Assembly: GCA_903836465.1 (NCBI GenBank)
Contig: CAILRB010000062.1
Coordinates: forward strand, 1 to 55,699
DNA from: an uncultured Chlorobiaceae bacterium
Lineage (GTDB): Bacteria > Bacteroidota > Chlorobiia > Chlorobiales > Chlorobiaceae
DNA: 55,699 nt
Direction of reading: 5' to 3'
Under the pieces are notes generated by a model. It worked only from the letters and a program-made list of their open reading frames with translations, was not told the origin of the DNA and made no database searches. Positions 25,623 to 35,800 of the stretch are shown piece after piece. Position numbers and translations under genes: made by a program. How positions within the stretch are numbered: the stretch's first letter is position 1; the number at the start of each line of letters is the position of its first letter.

Positions 25623-25649
25623 TTAAAGTAACTTACTAAATTAAAGTAA
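25623..25649. promoter_or_regulatory. 18-bp-period direct repeat in the csmB-pstS divergent region
   Basis: TTAAAGTAA occurs at 25623-25631 and again at 25641-25649, a 9-base direct repeat with an 18-base period. It lies between the divergent csmB and pstS genes. Tandem direct repeats with regular spacing are how OmpR/PhoB-type regulators often bind, but this does not match the E. coli Pho box. It is a candidate operator only. Confidence 0.3.
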
Positions 25650-25755
25650 TAGATACCAACACAAAACGTCGCCTTTAATGTTGTTAATCCGATTCTATTT
25701 CAAAGTTAACCCGCTGGTGATTATCTTTCCAGGAAATAAAACAATATCCTGACCT

Positions 25756-26568
25756 ATGATAAATAAACTTCTGCTGCTTGTTTTTCTTCTTGCATTTGCC
25801 GTCAATGGCACAGCAAATGCTGACGTGAAGACTCTTGTTTTGGACGGTTCAACGACTGTTGGTCCTGTTGCGAAATCTCTCGCAACCTATTTCACTAAAA
25901 AATACGGTATTCGTGTCACGGTGAGCGAGTCGGGAAGTGGTAATGGCGCTAAAAGCCTGATTAACGGTTCATGCACAATTGCGGCAATGTCGCGTGCCAT
26001 GAAAGATGCAGAGATTGCGGCGGCCAGAATAAAAGGAGTTAATCCTGTTGCTCATGTTATTGCTCTTGACGGTCTTGCCATGGTAGTTCATCCTGCAAAT
26101 CCTGTTCGTTCACTTTCAAAAGCTCAGATCAGCAGTATTTACCATGGTACCATCACCAACTGGAAAGAGGTTGGAGGAGCCAATGCCCGTATTGTTGTGA
26201 TTCAGCGTGAATCCAACAGTGGAACTCAGGATTCTTTTAAAGAACTGGTTACCGGCAAGAGTATGCAGATCACAGGAGGTGCTGAAACCCAGTCGAGTAA
26301 CGGCGCAGTAAAAACCAGAGTAAGTACAACTCCTTCCTCTATCGGCTTTCTTGGCTTGGGGTTTGTTGATCGCTCGGTAAAGGTAATTGCTGTAAATGGC
26401 GTCTTGCCCAGTGTTAAGACGGTAAAAAACGGCTTTTATTCGGTATCAAGGCCTCTTTATCTTTATACCAACGGCCAGCCATCGGGGCCTGTAAAACAAT
26501 TTATCGATTTACCGAACACTGTTGAAGGCAAAGCAATAATAAGTGAACTTGGTTTTGTTAACCGCTAG
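25756..26568 (+). CDS. pstS: PstS phosphate-binding periplasmic protein, 270 aa
   Basis: Captures inorganic phosphate in the periplasm for the Pst ABC transporter. A Sec signal peptide is clear (MINKLLLLVFLLAFAVNG, cleavage after TANA). The mature protein shows the PstS binding-site motifs: DGSTTVGPVAKSLA near the start, SESGSGNGAKSL, AMSRAMKDAE and QRESNSGTQDSF. Its length of 270 fits the short PstS class. It is the first gene of pstS-pstC-pstA-pstB-phoU; a terminator at 26599-26626 separates it from pstC, which would give more binding protein than channel. Phosphate-starvation control is expected from the family. Confidence 0.93.
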   Translation: MINKLLLLVFLLAFAVNGTANADVKTLVLDGSTTVGPVAKSLATYFTKKYGIRVTVSESGSGNGAKSLINGSCTIAAMSRAMKDAEIAAARIKGVNPVAHVIALDGLAMVVHPANPVRSLSKAQISSIYHGTITNWKEVGGANARIVVIQRESNSGTQDSFKELVTGKSMQITGGAETQSSNGAVKTRVSTTPSSIGFLGLGFVDRSVKVIAVNGVLPSVKTVKNGFYSVSRPLYLYTNGQPSGPVKQFIDLPNTVEGKAIISELGFVNR

Positions 26569-26598
26569 GGTTTTTCCTGTACAGATGCTCTTATTTAC

Positions 26599-26626
26599 AA
26601 AACCGGTTGATCACTGAACCGGTTTT
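26599..26626 (+). terminator. Intrinsic terminator/attenuator between pstS and pstC
   Basis: A 10-bp perfect stem (AAAACCGGTT at 26599-26608 and AACCGGTTTT at 26617-26626) with an 8-base loop is followed by TGTTTTTTCT. It lies 30 bases after the pstS stop. It probably lets pstS be made in excess, with readthrough or a second promoter for pstC. Confidence 0.85.
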
Positions 26627-26775
26627 TGTTTTTTCTCTTTTATACAAATGTTTCATACTTGTAACATAACCGGTGTTGGTTTCTATCCTGAAAGCCCATA
26701 GATTAGCATCATCAAAATTGAGTCACAGTGATGCTGCGGCTAACTGGTAATTGATCAAAGAAATCATTCAAGACT

Positions 26776-27939
26776 ATGGCTGATGAGAGTGTAGGGGAGC
26801 GTAACCGTTCGAATGCCTTTGTGGTAACCGCTCGCAAACGCACCTTGCAGAAGGTTGCAAAAACAGCCGGAGAAGGGATGCTCTTTTCGGTAGCCTTTTT
26901 TGTGGCCGTGATTGTCCTTTTTATTTTCTATTTCGTGGCACGCGATGCCATTCCTTTTTTTCAGATCCGCGGATTCAGCGAATTTTTTACCAGCACAAAC
27001 TGGTATCCTGCCGATGAGCCCGGTGAGTTTGGTGCGCTTGCCATTATCTACGGAAGTTTGATGGTGACACTCGGTTCCGCCATGATTGCTGTCCCGATGG
27101 GGGTTGCCGCCGCAATATGCCTGAGTGATATCCTCCCGTTTTCGATTCGACAGTACGCCAAACCGGTCATTGAAATGCTTGCCGCAATTCCATCGGTAGC
27201 ATTCGGTTTTTTTGCCCTCGTTGTTCTGGCTCCGCTTATGCAGGATCATGGAGGACCCATGCTGATGTGGGGCTGGTGGATTCTCGTCTCACCCTTTCTG
27301 CTTCTTTCCGTTATTGTTATTGCTGATCTCTTGACTGCGAACATCAAGGATGAAAAGCGTCGTCAGCAACGTCACTGGATGTTGTTGATTGCTCTTGGCC
27401 TTTTCTCGATTTTTCTTTTGTTCAAGGTTGGTTCTGTGCTGAATGGCATACAGATTCTGACCGGTACCAACGCACTGAATGTTTCTATTATACTGAGTTT
27501 TATGGCACTGCCGACTATTGTCAGTGTTTCCGAAGATGCCCTTCAGGCTGTCGGTCGCGACATTCGTGAGGGCAGTTATGCGCTTGGAGCCACAAGAGCT
27601 GAAACGATTATAAAAACTATTCTTCCTGCAGCAAGCAGCGGTATTCTTGCTGCGGTTATTCTCGGTATTATGCGGGCTCTTGGTGAAACGATGGTGGTCT
27701 GGATGGCTTCGGGCAACTCTTCTCATATTCCCGAGCCATGGTTCAACTACCTCGAAGCAATCCGTACCCTGACGGCTACCATTGCCGGTGATATGGGAGA
27801 AGCCGATCAGGTGACTGGATCTGCCCGTTTTCATGTGCTGTTTGCCATGGGTCTGCTGCTCCTGATTATCAGCTTTATCAGCAATCTTGTCAGTGAGCGG
27901 ATTGTCGTTCGCCAGCGTAAAATTCTGTCCGGGCAGTAA
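26776..27939 (+). CDS. pstC: PstC phosphate ABC transporter permease, 387 aa
   Basis: Inner-membrane channel subunit. It has an N-terminal membrane segment at about 35-58 and the binding-protein-dependent permease core. The EAA loop reads REGSYALGATRAETIIKTIL (about 268-287), where it contacts PstB. A charged insertion (about 190-205, KDEKRRQQRH) followed by an extra hydrophobic segment makes it longer than E. coli PstC (319). Residues MRALGETMVVWMASGN match the PstC family. It pairs with PstA, 24 bases downstream. Confidence 0.93.
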   Translation: MADESVGERNRSNAFVVTARKRTLQKVAKTAGEGMLFSVAFFVAVIVLFIFYFVARDAIPFFQIRGFSEFFTSTNWYPADEPGEFGALAIIYGSLMVTLGSAMIAVPMGVAAAICLSDILPFSIRQYAKPVIEMLAAIPSVAFGFFALVVLAPLMQDHGGPMLMWGWWILVSPFLLLSVIVIADLLTANIKDEKRRQQRHWMLLIALGLFSIFLLFKVGSVLNGIQILTGTNALNVSIILSFMALPTIVSVSEDALQAVGRDIREGSYALGATRAETIIKTILPAASSGILAAVILGIMRALGETMVVWMASGNSSHIPEPWFNYLEAIRTLTATIAGDMGEADQVTGSARFHVLFAMGLLLLIISFISNLVSERIVVRQRKILSGQ

Positions 27940-27963
27940 TATTTTTCCCTCAAACCCTTTGTT

Positions 27964-29310
27964 ATGAATATCGGAACCAGGAAGATACTTGATCGGTCGT
28001 TTACTGCTGTTGGTATCGGCTCCATCGTTGTCATGGCTTTGGCCCTGATGATTGTTGTGGTGCCGATAGTCTACAATGGTATTGGCGCAGTATTTTTTAC
28101 CGGTACGGTTGAACATCGCAAGATGCTACATGCTGAATTCAGGAGAGGCGACAGTCAGTATCTTTCGAGTGAGGTTGCTTCTTCAAATCGATACCGGGCT
28201 AAAGTATACGATATGCTTACCGGTTTCGAGGCGGAACTTGAAACCATGGCGCCCGAAAAAAAGGCAGAATACCAGGCAAAATATTCCCAGGTTAGGACGG
28301 CCTTGCAGGCCCTGCTTGGTCCCCTCCCGGGTGATCCTGAACCGATGCTGACAAGGTTCAAATATGGTCAGACCCGATGGGAAAAAGCGGAGGAAAAGTT
28401 GCATGATCTGCTTTATGAGTCAAAGTGGGATAACACCAATCCCAATGTTATGGGCAAGGAGTACTTTGTAAGCCGTGCCATTGGCTTTGAGGGCACCTCT
28501 CTTGCCAGGCTCTTTCCTTATGTCAAGGATAATCTTGAGAACATGCTCCTTCCCGAGTTTACCTTCTATTGGGGATTTATCACCGACAGCTCTGTTGATT
28601 CACACTTTTTCGGGGGAATCTGGCCGGAAATTCAGGGGACCTTTTTTCTTGCCATCGGTGCGATGCTTTTTGCTTTTCCTCTCGGTGTTGTTGCGGCGGT
28701 TTATTTTACAGAATATGCCAAACCGGGATTTTTAAACAGTATGCTGCGCAGTGCCAACAGCACTCTTGCTGGTGTGCCGAGTATTGTTTTTGGCATGTTC
28801 GGCCTTGCTTTTTTTATCAATACCATGAAAGTTTCCGAATCAAAAAGTGTGATTGCCGGTGCTCTGACGCTGGCTATTATGATTCTTCCGACCATTATCC
28901 GTGCAGCCGAAGAGGCGATTCTTGCGGTTCCTAAAACGTACAGAGAGGCATCGCTCAGCCTTGGTTCCACCAAATGGAATACTATCGCGACCGTTATTCT
29001 TCCTGCCGCGCTTCCCGGTATCCTGACAGGAGGAGTTATAAGCCTCGGCAGGGCAGCAGGCGAAACTGCTCCAATTATCTTCACAGCGGCAGTCAGCGTC
29101 GGTTCAGCTATAGGTCTTGCTGATGTTTTTTCCTCTCCGACACCAGCTCTTTCATGGAACATCTATAATCTTGCCAGTGAACATGAAGCGGCCACTCAAA
29201 TCCGCCATGTCCAGTATGGCATGGTACTTGCCTTGGTCACTATTGTCCTGTTGCTGAACTTGTCAGCAATAGTTCTGCGGGCTCGTATTTCAAAAAAATT
29301 AAAAGGCTAA
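27964..29310 (+). CDS. pstA: PstA phosphate ABC transporter permease with periplasmic insertion, 448 aa
   Basis: Second channel subunit. After the first membrane segment (about 18-40) there is an unusually long hydrophilic, partly coiled-coil insertion to about residue 215 that E. coli PstA (296) lacks. The permease core then follows (AFPLGVVAAVYFTEYAKPG), with the EAA loop YREASLSLGSTKWNTIATVI near 321-340 and the family motif GRAAGETAPI. Six bases separate its stop from pstB. The long insertion is on the outside by topology and might contact PstS or the cell envelope; that is inference. Confidence 0.92.
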   Translation: MNIGTRKILDRSFTAVGIGSIVVMALALMIVVVPIVYNGIGAVFFTGTVEHRKMLHAEFRRGDSQYLSSEVASSNRYRAKVYDMLTGFEAELETMAPEKKAEYQAKYSQVRTALQALLGPLPGDPEPMLTRFKYGQTRWEKAEEKLHDLLYESKWDNTNPNVMGKEYFVSRAIGFEGTSLARLFPYVKDNLENMLLPEFTFYWGFITDSSVDSHFFGGIWPEIQGTFFLAIGAMLFAFPLGVVAAVYFTEYAKPGFLNSMLRSANSTLAGVPSIVFGMFGLAFFINTMKVSESKSVIAGALTLAIMILPTIIRAAEEAILAVPKTYREASLSLGSTKWNTIATVILPAALPGILTGGVISLGRAAGETAPIIFTAAVSVGSAIGLADVFSSPTPALSWNIYNLASEHEAATQIRHVQYGMVLALVTIVLLLNLSAIVLRARISKKLKG

Positions 29311-29316
29311 CAACCA

Positions 29317-30177
29317 ATGCTCATGATAACTGATGTGAGAAATACTTCAGAGAGTGTGCCACTGCAGAAAACAACACGGGAGATCTATCTTCCTCCTCAA
29401 CGCAGCACAATAACTGGAGGAGGAACCGCTCATATCGCGGCCAGGGAGTTTTCCGTCTACTATGGTGAGTTTGAAGCGGTAAAGAAGGTCAGTGCCGATA
29501 TTCTCTCAAAATATGTCACCGCTATTATTGGCCCGAGCGGCTGTGGCAAGAGTACTTTTTTACGTGCTATAAATCGAATGAATGATCTGATTCCAAGCTG
29601 TCATACAACCGGTGCTCTACTTTTTGACGGTGAGGATATCTATGGAAAATTCACCGATGAAGTGCTGCTTCGCAAAAAAGTCGGCATGGTCTTTCAGAAA
29701 CCAAACCCCTTTCCGAAATCCATTTTTGATAATATTGCCTACGGGCCGCGTTTGCATGGGGTGAACGACAAGAAGAAGTTGATGGAAATTGTCGAACGCA
29801 GTCTGAGAAAAGCGGCAATATGGGATGAAGTCTGCGACCGTCTCGACAAAAATGCTCTCGGATTGAGTGGCGGGCAGCAGCAGAGACTCTGTGTTGCCCG
29901 TACGCTTGCCGTTGAGCCCGAGGTGCTCCTGCTTGACGAGCCGACCTCTGCTCTTGATCCCAAAGCGACCGCAAAAATAGAAGATCTTATCCAGGAGTTG
30001 CGCGGAAGTTATACTATCATGATTGTTACGCACAATATGCAGCAGGCATCACGGGTATCAGATTCCACCATGTTTTTCTATGAAGGAATTCTGGTTGAAC
30101 ATGCGCCGACCGCGCAGCTTTTCGTCAATCCGAAAGATCCGATGACGGAAGATTATATCACCGGAAGATTCAGCTAA
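29317..30177 (+). CDS. pstB: PstB phosphate ABC transporter ATPase, 286 aa
   Basis: Powers phosphate import on the cytoplasmic side. It carries Walker [10 protein letters not shown] near residue 71, the family strings MNDLIPSC and [14 protein letters not shown], the signature [16 protein letters not shown] and Walker [14 protein letters not shown]. The switch His is in [10 protein letters not shown]. All catalytic residues are present. The N-terminal about 40 residues are longer than in E. coli PstB (257), so the true start could be internal, but no strong alternative ribosome binding site is seen. Confidence 0.95.
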   Translation: MLMITDVRNTSESVPLQKTTREIYLPPQRSTITGGGTAHIAAREFSVYYGEFEAVKKVSADILSKYVTAIIGPSGCGKSTFLRAINRMNDLIPSCHTTGALLFDGEDIYGKFTDEVLLRKKVGMVFQKPNPFPKSIFDNIAYGPRLHGVNDKKKLMEIVERSLRKAAIWDEVCDRLDKNALGLSGGQQQRLCVARTLAVEPEVLLLDEPTSALDPKATAKIEDLIQELRGSYTIMIVTHNMQQASRVSDSTMFFYEGILVEHAPTAQLFVNPKDPMTEDYITGRFS

Positions 30178-30195
30178 CGAAACCATAGTAATTGT

Positions 30196-30882
30196 ATGTC
30201 ATCACGTCCGGTTCATGAGCTTATCAAAGAACTTTCGCAGGTTCTTGTCCAACTCTCCAACAAAGTAGTGGAGAATTTGTTTAGTGCCCTGGATGCGGTG
30301 AAGCATCAGGATGAGCTGGGGGCTCGCCAGATCAGGATTATAGATCATGAAATTGATGTGGCTGAGGTCAATCTTGAAGAGCGTTGTCTGGCATTTCTTG
30401 CTCTTCAGCAACCGGTAGCCAGAGATCTGCGTACCATCGTCACTATTATCAAGATCAACGATGATCTTGAACGTATCGGTGATCTTGCGGTCCATATTAT
30501 TGACCGTATGCCGGAAATCAGTCCGGAAATGCTCGACTCTTTTGCCTTTGAGGATATGGGTATGCATGCCGCCGAGATGGTTAAAAAGTCGATTGAGGCA
30601 TTCATCTCAAAAGACCGTCTGCTCGCAGATCAGGTTTGTGCCCTTGATGAAGAGATTGATGTGATGCATCGTTCGGTCTTTAAAAAGGTGACCACCTTAA
30701 TGAAAAGTTCGGATTCGGATGTTGACCAGCTCATCGCTGCCTTGAGCATCTCAAGATATATCGAACGTATGGCTGACCATGCGTCAAGAATTGCCCATGA
30801 AGTCATTTATCTTGTGACGGGTGAAATTGTCCGTCATAAGGGAGGGTTTTATGAAAAGCTTATAGAGTCAATTAAAGAGTAG
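30196..30882 (+). CDS. phoU: PhoU phosphate signalling protein, 228 aa
   Basis: Cytoplasmic all-helical protein that links Pst activity to the PhoR/PhoB kinase-regulator pair and limits phosphate uptake. Two PhoU repeats are present: the first with ALDEEIDVAE-type and ARDLRTIVTIIKINDDLERIGDLA strings (about 75-100), the second with ALSISRYIERMADHASRIAHE (about 176-196). The E/DxxxD metal-binding motifs are kept in both halves. It lies 18 bases after pstB. No phoR or phoB gene is in the window. Confidence 0.93.
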   Translation: MSSRPVHELIKELSQVLVQLSNKVVENLFSALDAVKHQDELGARQIRIIDHEIDVAEVNLEERCLAFLALQQPVARDLRTIVTIIKINDDLERIGDLAVHIIDRMPEISPEMLDSFAFEDMGMHAAEMVKKSIEAFISKDRLLADQVCALDEEIDVMHRSVFKKVTTLMKSSDSDVDQLIAALSISRYIERMADHASRIAHEVIYLVTGEIVRHKGGFYEKLIESIKE

Positions 30883-30981
30883 CGGGGGGTTTTTTGTTTT
30901 TTTCTTGCATTTTACCTTGCAGGTCTGCTAAATTAAGGTCACTTTGTATCTTTTAAATCATAAGCATGGTGTTTGAACTCT

Positions 30982-31713
30982 ATGGCTAACCTGTTAGGAA
31001 AAATTTTCGGCGATTCACCGAAAACAGCAGAAACTCCGCAAGCTTTTACCATCAAGATTGATCCCGCAAAATTTGCTCTTTCCATAAAACCCGAGGGAAC
31101 AGTCTATGTGCAGCTTGAATCACTCAAGCAGAAGCTTACCAAACTTTCATCGAATGTTGAAAATAATCTGATGCTTAGTATTCGGGCATCAACAAAAGGA
31201 AATATTGAACTTGCCTCTTCAGCATTCAAGTTTGATGAGGCCTATATCAGGAAAGGGAAATTTGAAGTTGAATATCTTACCCTTGCCTACGCATCTTTCC
31301 AGAATCTGGGCGCAGAGGATCTTCAGGCGATCAAATATGCCCGGATGATTCTCCGTGATCTTGAACGACTCGCCCAGTTGGCGCTCAATATTGCAGACAA
31401 GGCTGAGTATGTGACGTTTGCCAATGTTGAGGATCTCCACAAGGATGAGTACGGACTCAAGCCGATGGGTGATATTACGGCTGAAATGATCAAGAAAGCG
31501 GTTGAGGCTTATGTGAGCGGCAACTCGAAACATGCCAGTGAAACCCTGGTGATGATGAATGAGATTCAGGCGCTTTATGACGCTGCGGCAGCAAAGATCA
31601 AGGCATCGGTGAATGACCAGAATATTATTAATCTTACCGGGATTCTTTCGATTATTGAACATGTCAAGGCATCGGCTGATATTTCCTGTTCCATTGCCAG
31701 TAACTTCTGCTGA
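30982..31713 (+). CDS. PhoU-like domain protein, 243 aa
   Basis: A second protein with PhoU-like helical architecture: ESLKQKLTKLSSNVENNL near the start, LGAEDLQAIKYARMILRDLERLAQLA in the middle and LSIIEHVKASADIS at the end. The conserved acidic metal-binding motifs are less clear than in PhoU, so it may be a diverged paralogue with a separate function. I use the ATG at 30982; a TTG at 30973 would add three residues. It is 99 bases after phoU, same strand, and is followed by a terminator, so it probably ends the Pst operon. Confidence 0.7.
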   Translation: MANLLGKIFGDSPKTAETPQAFTIKIDPAKFALSIKPEGTVYVQLESLKQKLTKLSSNVENNLMLSIRASTKGNIELASSAFKFDEAYIRKGKFEVEYLTLAYASFQNLGAEDLQAIKYARMILRDLERLAQLALNIADKAEYVTFANVEDLHKDEYGLKPMGDITAEMIKKAVEAYVSGNSKHASETLVMMNEIQALYDAAAAKIKASVNDQNIINLTGILSIIEHVKASADISCSIASNFC

Positions 31714-31733
31714 GATCGCCATTGTTTTATGAT

Positions 31734-31762
31734 AAAAAAGCGAGCCTCGGTTCGCTTTTTTT
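31734..31762 (+). terminator. Intrinsic terminator ending the Pst operon
   Basis: AAAAAAGCGAGCC pairs with GGTTCGCTTTTTT (one G-U pair), with the inner bases opening as a tetraloop, followed by more T residues. It lies 20 bases after the PhoU-like gene and about 40 bases before the RND adaptor ATG. Confidence 0.85.
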
Positions 31763-31803
31763 GTCGTATAGCCTGCTCTCATTTTACCGTAGAATTCTTG
31801 ACA

Positions 31804-32883
31804 ATGAAGAAAATTCAGAAGTTTGTTTTTCCTGTGCTTTTGCTGCTGATGCTTCTTTTGGGATTTTTCTGGATGACCCATCGTCCTGAAACACACAAAA
31901 AAGTGGAAGCCAGGGTTCTTGACCGTATTCCGGTCTCGGTTGCCTGTGTCTCGAAAGCGGCCGTTCGTGACAGTTTCAGCATCACAGGAACAGTTGAGGC
32001 CTTCAGGGAGGCGGATATCTTTTCTGAGTCTGCGGGTCTGGTTCGAAGGGTTTCAGCAGAACCGGGAGAGCAAAAAAAGGCGGGAGAAACATTGTTGATT
32101 CTTGATAATGAACTTGCTACTGCCCGGCAGCAAAGGGCGGAGGCACATTTCAGGCAGGCGAGAAGGGATGTTGATCGCTACAGAAACCTCTACAAAGAAG
32201 GTGCTGTGGCACTTTCAGCTTATGAAACAGTGCAGTTGCAGCGTGAAGAGGCTGAAGCAGAGTTTGTTGCGGCTGATAGAAAATTCAATGACACAAGAGT
32301 CAAAGCGCCTTTTTCCGGTGTTGTAACTTCGCGTCTTGTGGAACAGGGAGAACTTGTTCACGAAGGTATGAAGGTGGCGCATATTGTCGATATGTCGCGA
32401 GTTAAGATCATCATTTTTGTGCCTGAAAGAGAGATGAGGAGGTTTGTAGAAGGCACATCCCTGACAGTAACCAACGATCTTTATCCTGGTGAGATCTTCA
32501 AAGGCAAGGTCACTTCAGTGAGCGACAAGTCAGGTCGTGATCATACTTTCAGGATAGAAGTGCTGTTGCAGAATACCGGTAAAGTCATCTTCAGGTCGGG
32601 AATGTTTGCCAGGGTACTCTCTTCGGGCGAAAGGGAGCGGCAGGCTGTTCTGGTTCCACGCGTCGCTCTTGTTTCAGGAATACGAAAACCTGAACTCTTT
32701 GTTGTCCGTCGCGGCAAGGCATATTTAAAGTCATTTCTTGCAGGTGTGGAGCGGCAAAAGCAGGTTGAAGTTCTTGGTGGACTGGCCCCCGGCGACAGTG
32801 TGGTGACCAGTGGCCAGAATGAGCTTCATGACGGGGCCGATGTGCTTGTCATCGACCAGCAGAAGAGTTCTGCACGACCATGA
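31804..32883 (+). CDS. RND efflux periplasmic adaptor (membrane fusion protein), 359 aa
   Basis: Joins the RND pump encoded next to an outer-membrane channel. A single N-terminal membrane anchor (KKIQKFVFPVLLLLMLLLG) is followed by lipoyl halves (EADIFSESAGLVRRVSAEPGE and TRVKAPFSGVVTSRLVEQGE) flanking a short coiled-coil hairpin, then beta-barrel and membrane-proximal domains. The ATG at 31804 starts the anchor; the upstream in-frame ATG at 31729 would run through the terminator hairpin, so it is rejected. The stop overlaps the pump ATG by four bases. No TolC gene is adjacent. Substrate unknown. Confidence 0.9.
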   Translation: MKKIQKFVFPVLLLLMLLLGFFWMTHRPETHKKVEARVLDRIPVSVACVSKAAVRDSFSITGTVEAFREADIFSESAGLVRRVSAEPGEQKKAGETLLILDNELATARQQRAEAHFRQARRDVDRYRNLYKEGAVALSAYETVQLQREEAEAEFVAADRKFNDTRVKAPFSGVVTSRLVEQGELVHEGMKVAHIVDMSRVKIIIFVPEREMRRFVEGTSLTVTNDLYPGEIFKGKVTSVSDKSGRDHTFRIEVLLQNTGKVIFRSGMFARVLSSGERERQAVLVPRVALVSGIRKPELFVVRRGKAYLKSFLAGVERQKQVEVLGGLAPGDSVVTSGQNELHDGADVLVIDQQKSSARP

Positions 32884-35800
32884 CGCTTACAGAGCTCTCC
32901 ATAAAAAGGCCGACGCTTATTGTTGTGCTTTTTACCGTTCTTGGTATTCTCGGTCTCTTCAGCTACCAGCAGTTGCAGTATGAGCTGTTGCCGAAGATGA
33001 CCCCTCCAGTCGTTACCGTTTCCATCCGCTATCCCGGTGCGTCGCCGGGAGAGGTAGAAACATCGCTGACCAAACCCGTTGAGGAAGCTGTTTCGGCCAT
33101 TGAAAAAATATCATCCATTACCTCTACCTCGACTGAAGGGCTGTCGGTGGTTGCCATTGAGTTTTCCAATTCGGCCAATATTGAAAAGGCTCTGCAGGAT
33201 GCCCAGCGCAAGATCAATGAGGTGCGCGATCGCTTTCCCAACGAAGCTAAAGCACCGGTTATTACCCGTTTTGCTCTCGATGAGGTTCCGGTGCTGCGCA
33301 TCGGGGCAACCTCATCATTGCCGGATGCGGAGTTTTACCAGATGCTCAAAGATGACATCAAGCCGCTGCTTGCAAGTGTCGGCGGGGTTGGGCAAGTCTA
33401 TTTGCTCGGAGGCCGGGAGCGGGAAATCAGGGTTAATCTTGATCTGGCAAGGCTTCAGAGCTATGGTTTGACCGTCACCGATGTCTTCAAGGAGGTTGGA
33501 AAGGCCAACAGTGATTTTCCGACCGGGAAAATTGATGACCGCGACAAGCAGTTTGTAGTCAGGCTTGCCGGCAAGTTTTCCAGTCTGGAAGAGCTGAAAA
33601 ACCTTGTGTTACGTTCTTCTGCTTCCGGGATGGTTGCACTGAGGGATGTTGCTGAAGTTGAGGATGGCTTCAAGGAGATCACCACCCTTACCAGGGTCAA
33701 CGGTCGAAGTGCGGTGGGTATTATGGTCATGAAGCAGAGCGATGCCAACACCGTTGATGTCAGTCGTCTGACAAGAGCGGCGCTCTCAAAGCTCGAGAAA
33801 CTTTACAGCGCTCGCCATCTCCACTTTGATATTGCACAGGATGCTTCGACCTTTACGCTTGAAGCCGTTACCGCTGTGCAGCATGATCTTCTGCTTGCCG
33901 TGCTGCTTGTTGCGCTCGTCATGTTGCTCTTTCTCCACAGTCTGCGGAACTCACTGATTGTGCTTGTTTCCATTCCAACCTCGCTTGTGACGACCTTTAT
34001 CGGGATGTACCTTTTCGGTTTTTCGCTGAACCTCATGACGCTGCTTTCACTTTCACTGGTCGTGGGCGTTCTGGTTGACGATTCCATTGTGGTGCTTGAA
34101 AATATCTACCGCCATCTTGAACGCGGCGAAGAGCCACGAAAGGCCGCCCTTGCCGGCAGAAACGAGATTGGCTTTACCGCTCTCTCTATTACGATGGTTG
34201 ATGTGGTAGTTTTTCTGCCGCTCTCGCTTGTCAGTGGCATTGTTGGAAATATTCTGCGGGAGTTTTCCGTTGTTATGGTGATTTCTACTCTGGTCAGCCT
34301 TTTTGTCTCGTTTACTTTGACACCGCTGCTTGCATCGCGCTTTTCGACTGTAGAAAAGTTTACCGGAAAAAATGTTGTAGAAAAGTTTGCTCTTGCTTTT
34401 GAACGCAACTTCCAGCGTCTGCGCCAGATCTATATTGATCTCCTTCAGTGGAGCCTCCAGAATCCCCGAAAAGTTTTTTTCAGCGCTATACTTCTGTTGT
34501 TTCTCTCTTTCCTTCTTCCGTTTTTCGGCTTTATCGGTGGAGAGTTTATCTCCGTGTCTGACCGGGGGGAGTTTGCCGTCAAGCTGGAGCTTGAACCGGG
34601 AACCCCTCTTCAGGAGACCAACCGCTTGACCAGAAGTGTGGAACGTCGTCTCACCTCAATGGCAGAAGTGCAAAAGGTGATGGTGAATGTCGGGGCTTCA
34701 ACTGAAGGCTTTTTCAACCAGAGCGCTGACAATATTTCCGAGATCAATGTGAGGCTTACTCCCAAAGAGGAGCGTACCCGATCGACAGATACTATTATGC
34801 AGGCAATTCGGGTCAATCTCCAGGATATCGCGGGCCTCAAGGCAAGCATCAACCCAATCGGAATTTTTGGAACCGCCAATGAAACGCCGGTTGCGGTTAT
34901 TATCAGCGGGCCACTGAGAAGTCAGGTAACCCTTGTGGCCGAAGCATTGCGAGACAGTCTCAAAACCATTTCAGGAACAGCCGATATTAAATTAACCTCA
35001 GAGATCGGGAGTCCTGAAATGCGCATTATTGTCGATCGTGAAAAAATGGCCACTTTCGGCATCTCTATTGCCGATGTGGGAGCCGCATTGCGGACGGCTT
35101 ATGCCGGTGATGAAGCTGGCAAATACCGTGATGGAGGAGATGAATACGATATCAGGGTGATGCTCGACAAATACTATCGTCAGGACACCTCGACGCTTTC
35201 CGAAATTACCTTCCGTACTCCGCAGGGTGATCTGGTCCGTCTCGGACAATTTGTCACTTTTGAACAGGATCGGGGCTATACGCAGTTGCAGCGGAAGGAT
35301 CGAAACAATGCGGTCTGGGTCAAGGCTCAGGTTGTTGGTCGTCCAGTCGGCAGCATTGGCAAGGAGATTGAGCGGATCATGGCAAACATGAAAAAAAGTG
35401 CTCTCATGCCTTCGACGTTGAGCTATGCTTATGAATCTGATCTCAAAAGGCAGGGGGAGTCAAACTCAACCCTTCTGCTCTCTTTTCTTGTTGCCATTAT
35501 CTTTGTCTATCTTATCATGGTTGCACTCTACGATTCCTGGATCTGGCCGATGGTGGTGATGTTTTCTATTCCGCTGGCCATTATCGGGGCGCTTTTCGCT
35601 CTGGCCATTACCGGTAAATCACTGAGTATTTTCACTATTCTTGGTATGATCATGCTTGTCGGGCTTGTTGGAAAAAACGCTATTCTGCTGGTTGATTTCA
35701 TCAACAAGTTCCGCGAAGAGGGGATGGAGCTTTCTGAGGCAATTCTTGAAGCCGCAAAAGAGCGGTTGCGTCCAATTCTCATGACCACGTTGACCCTGAT

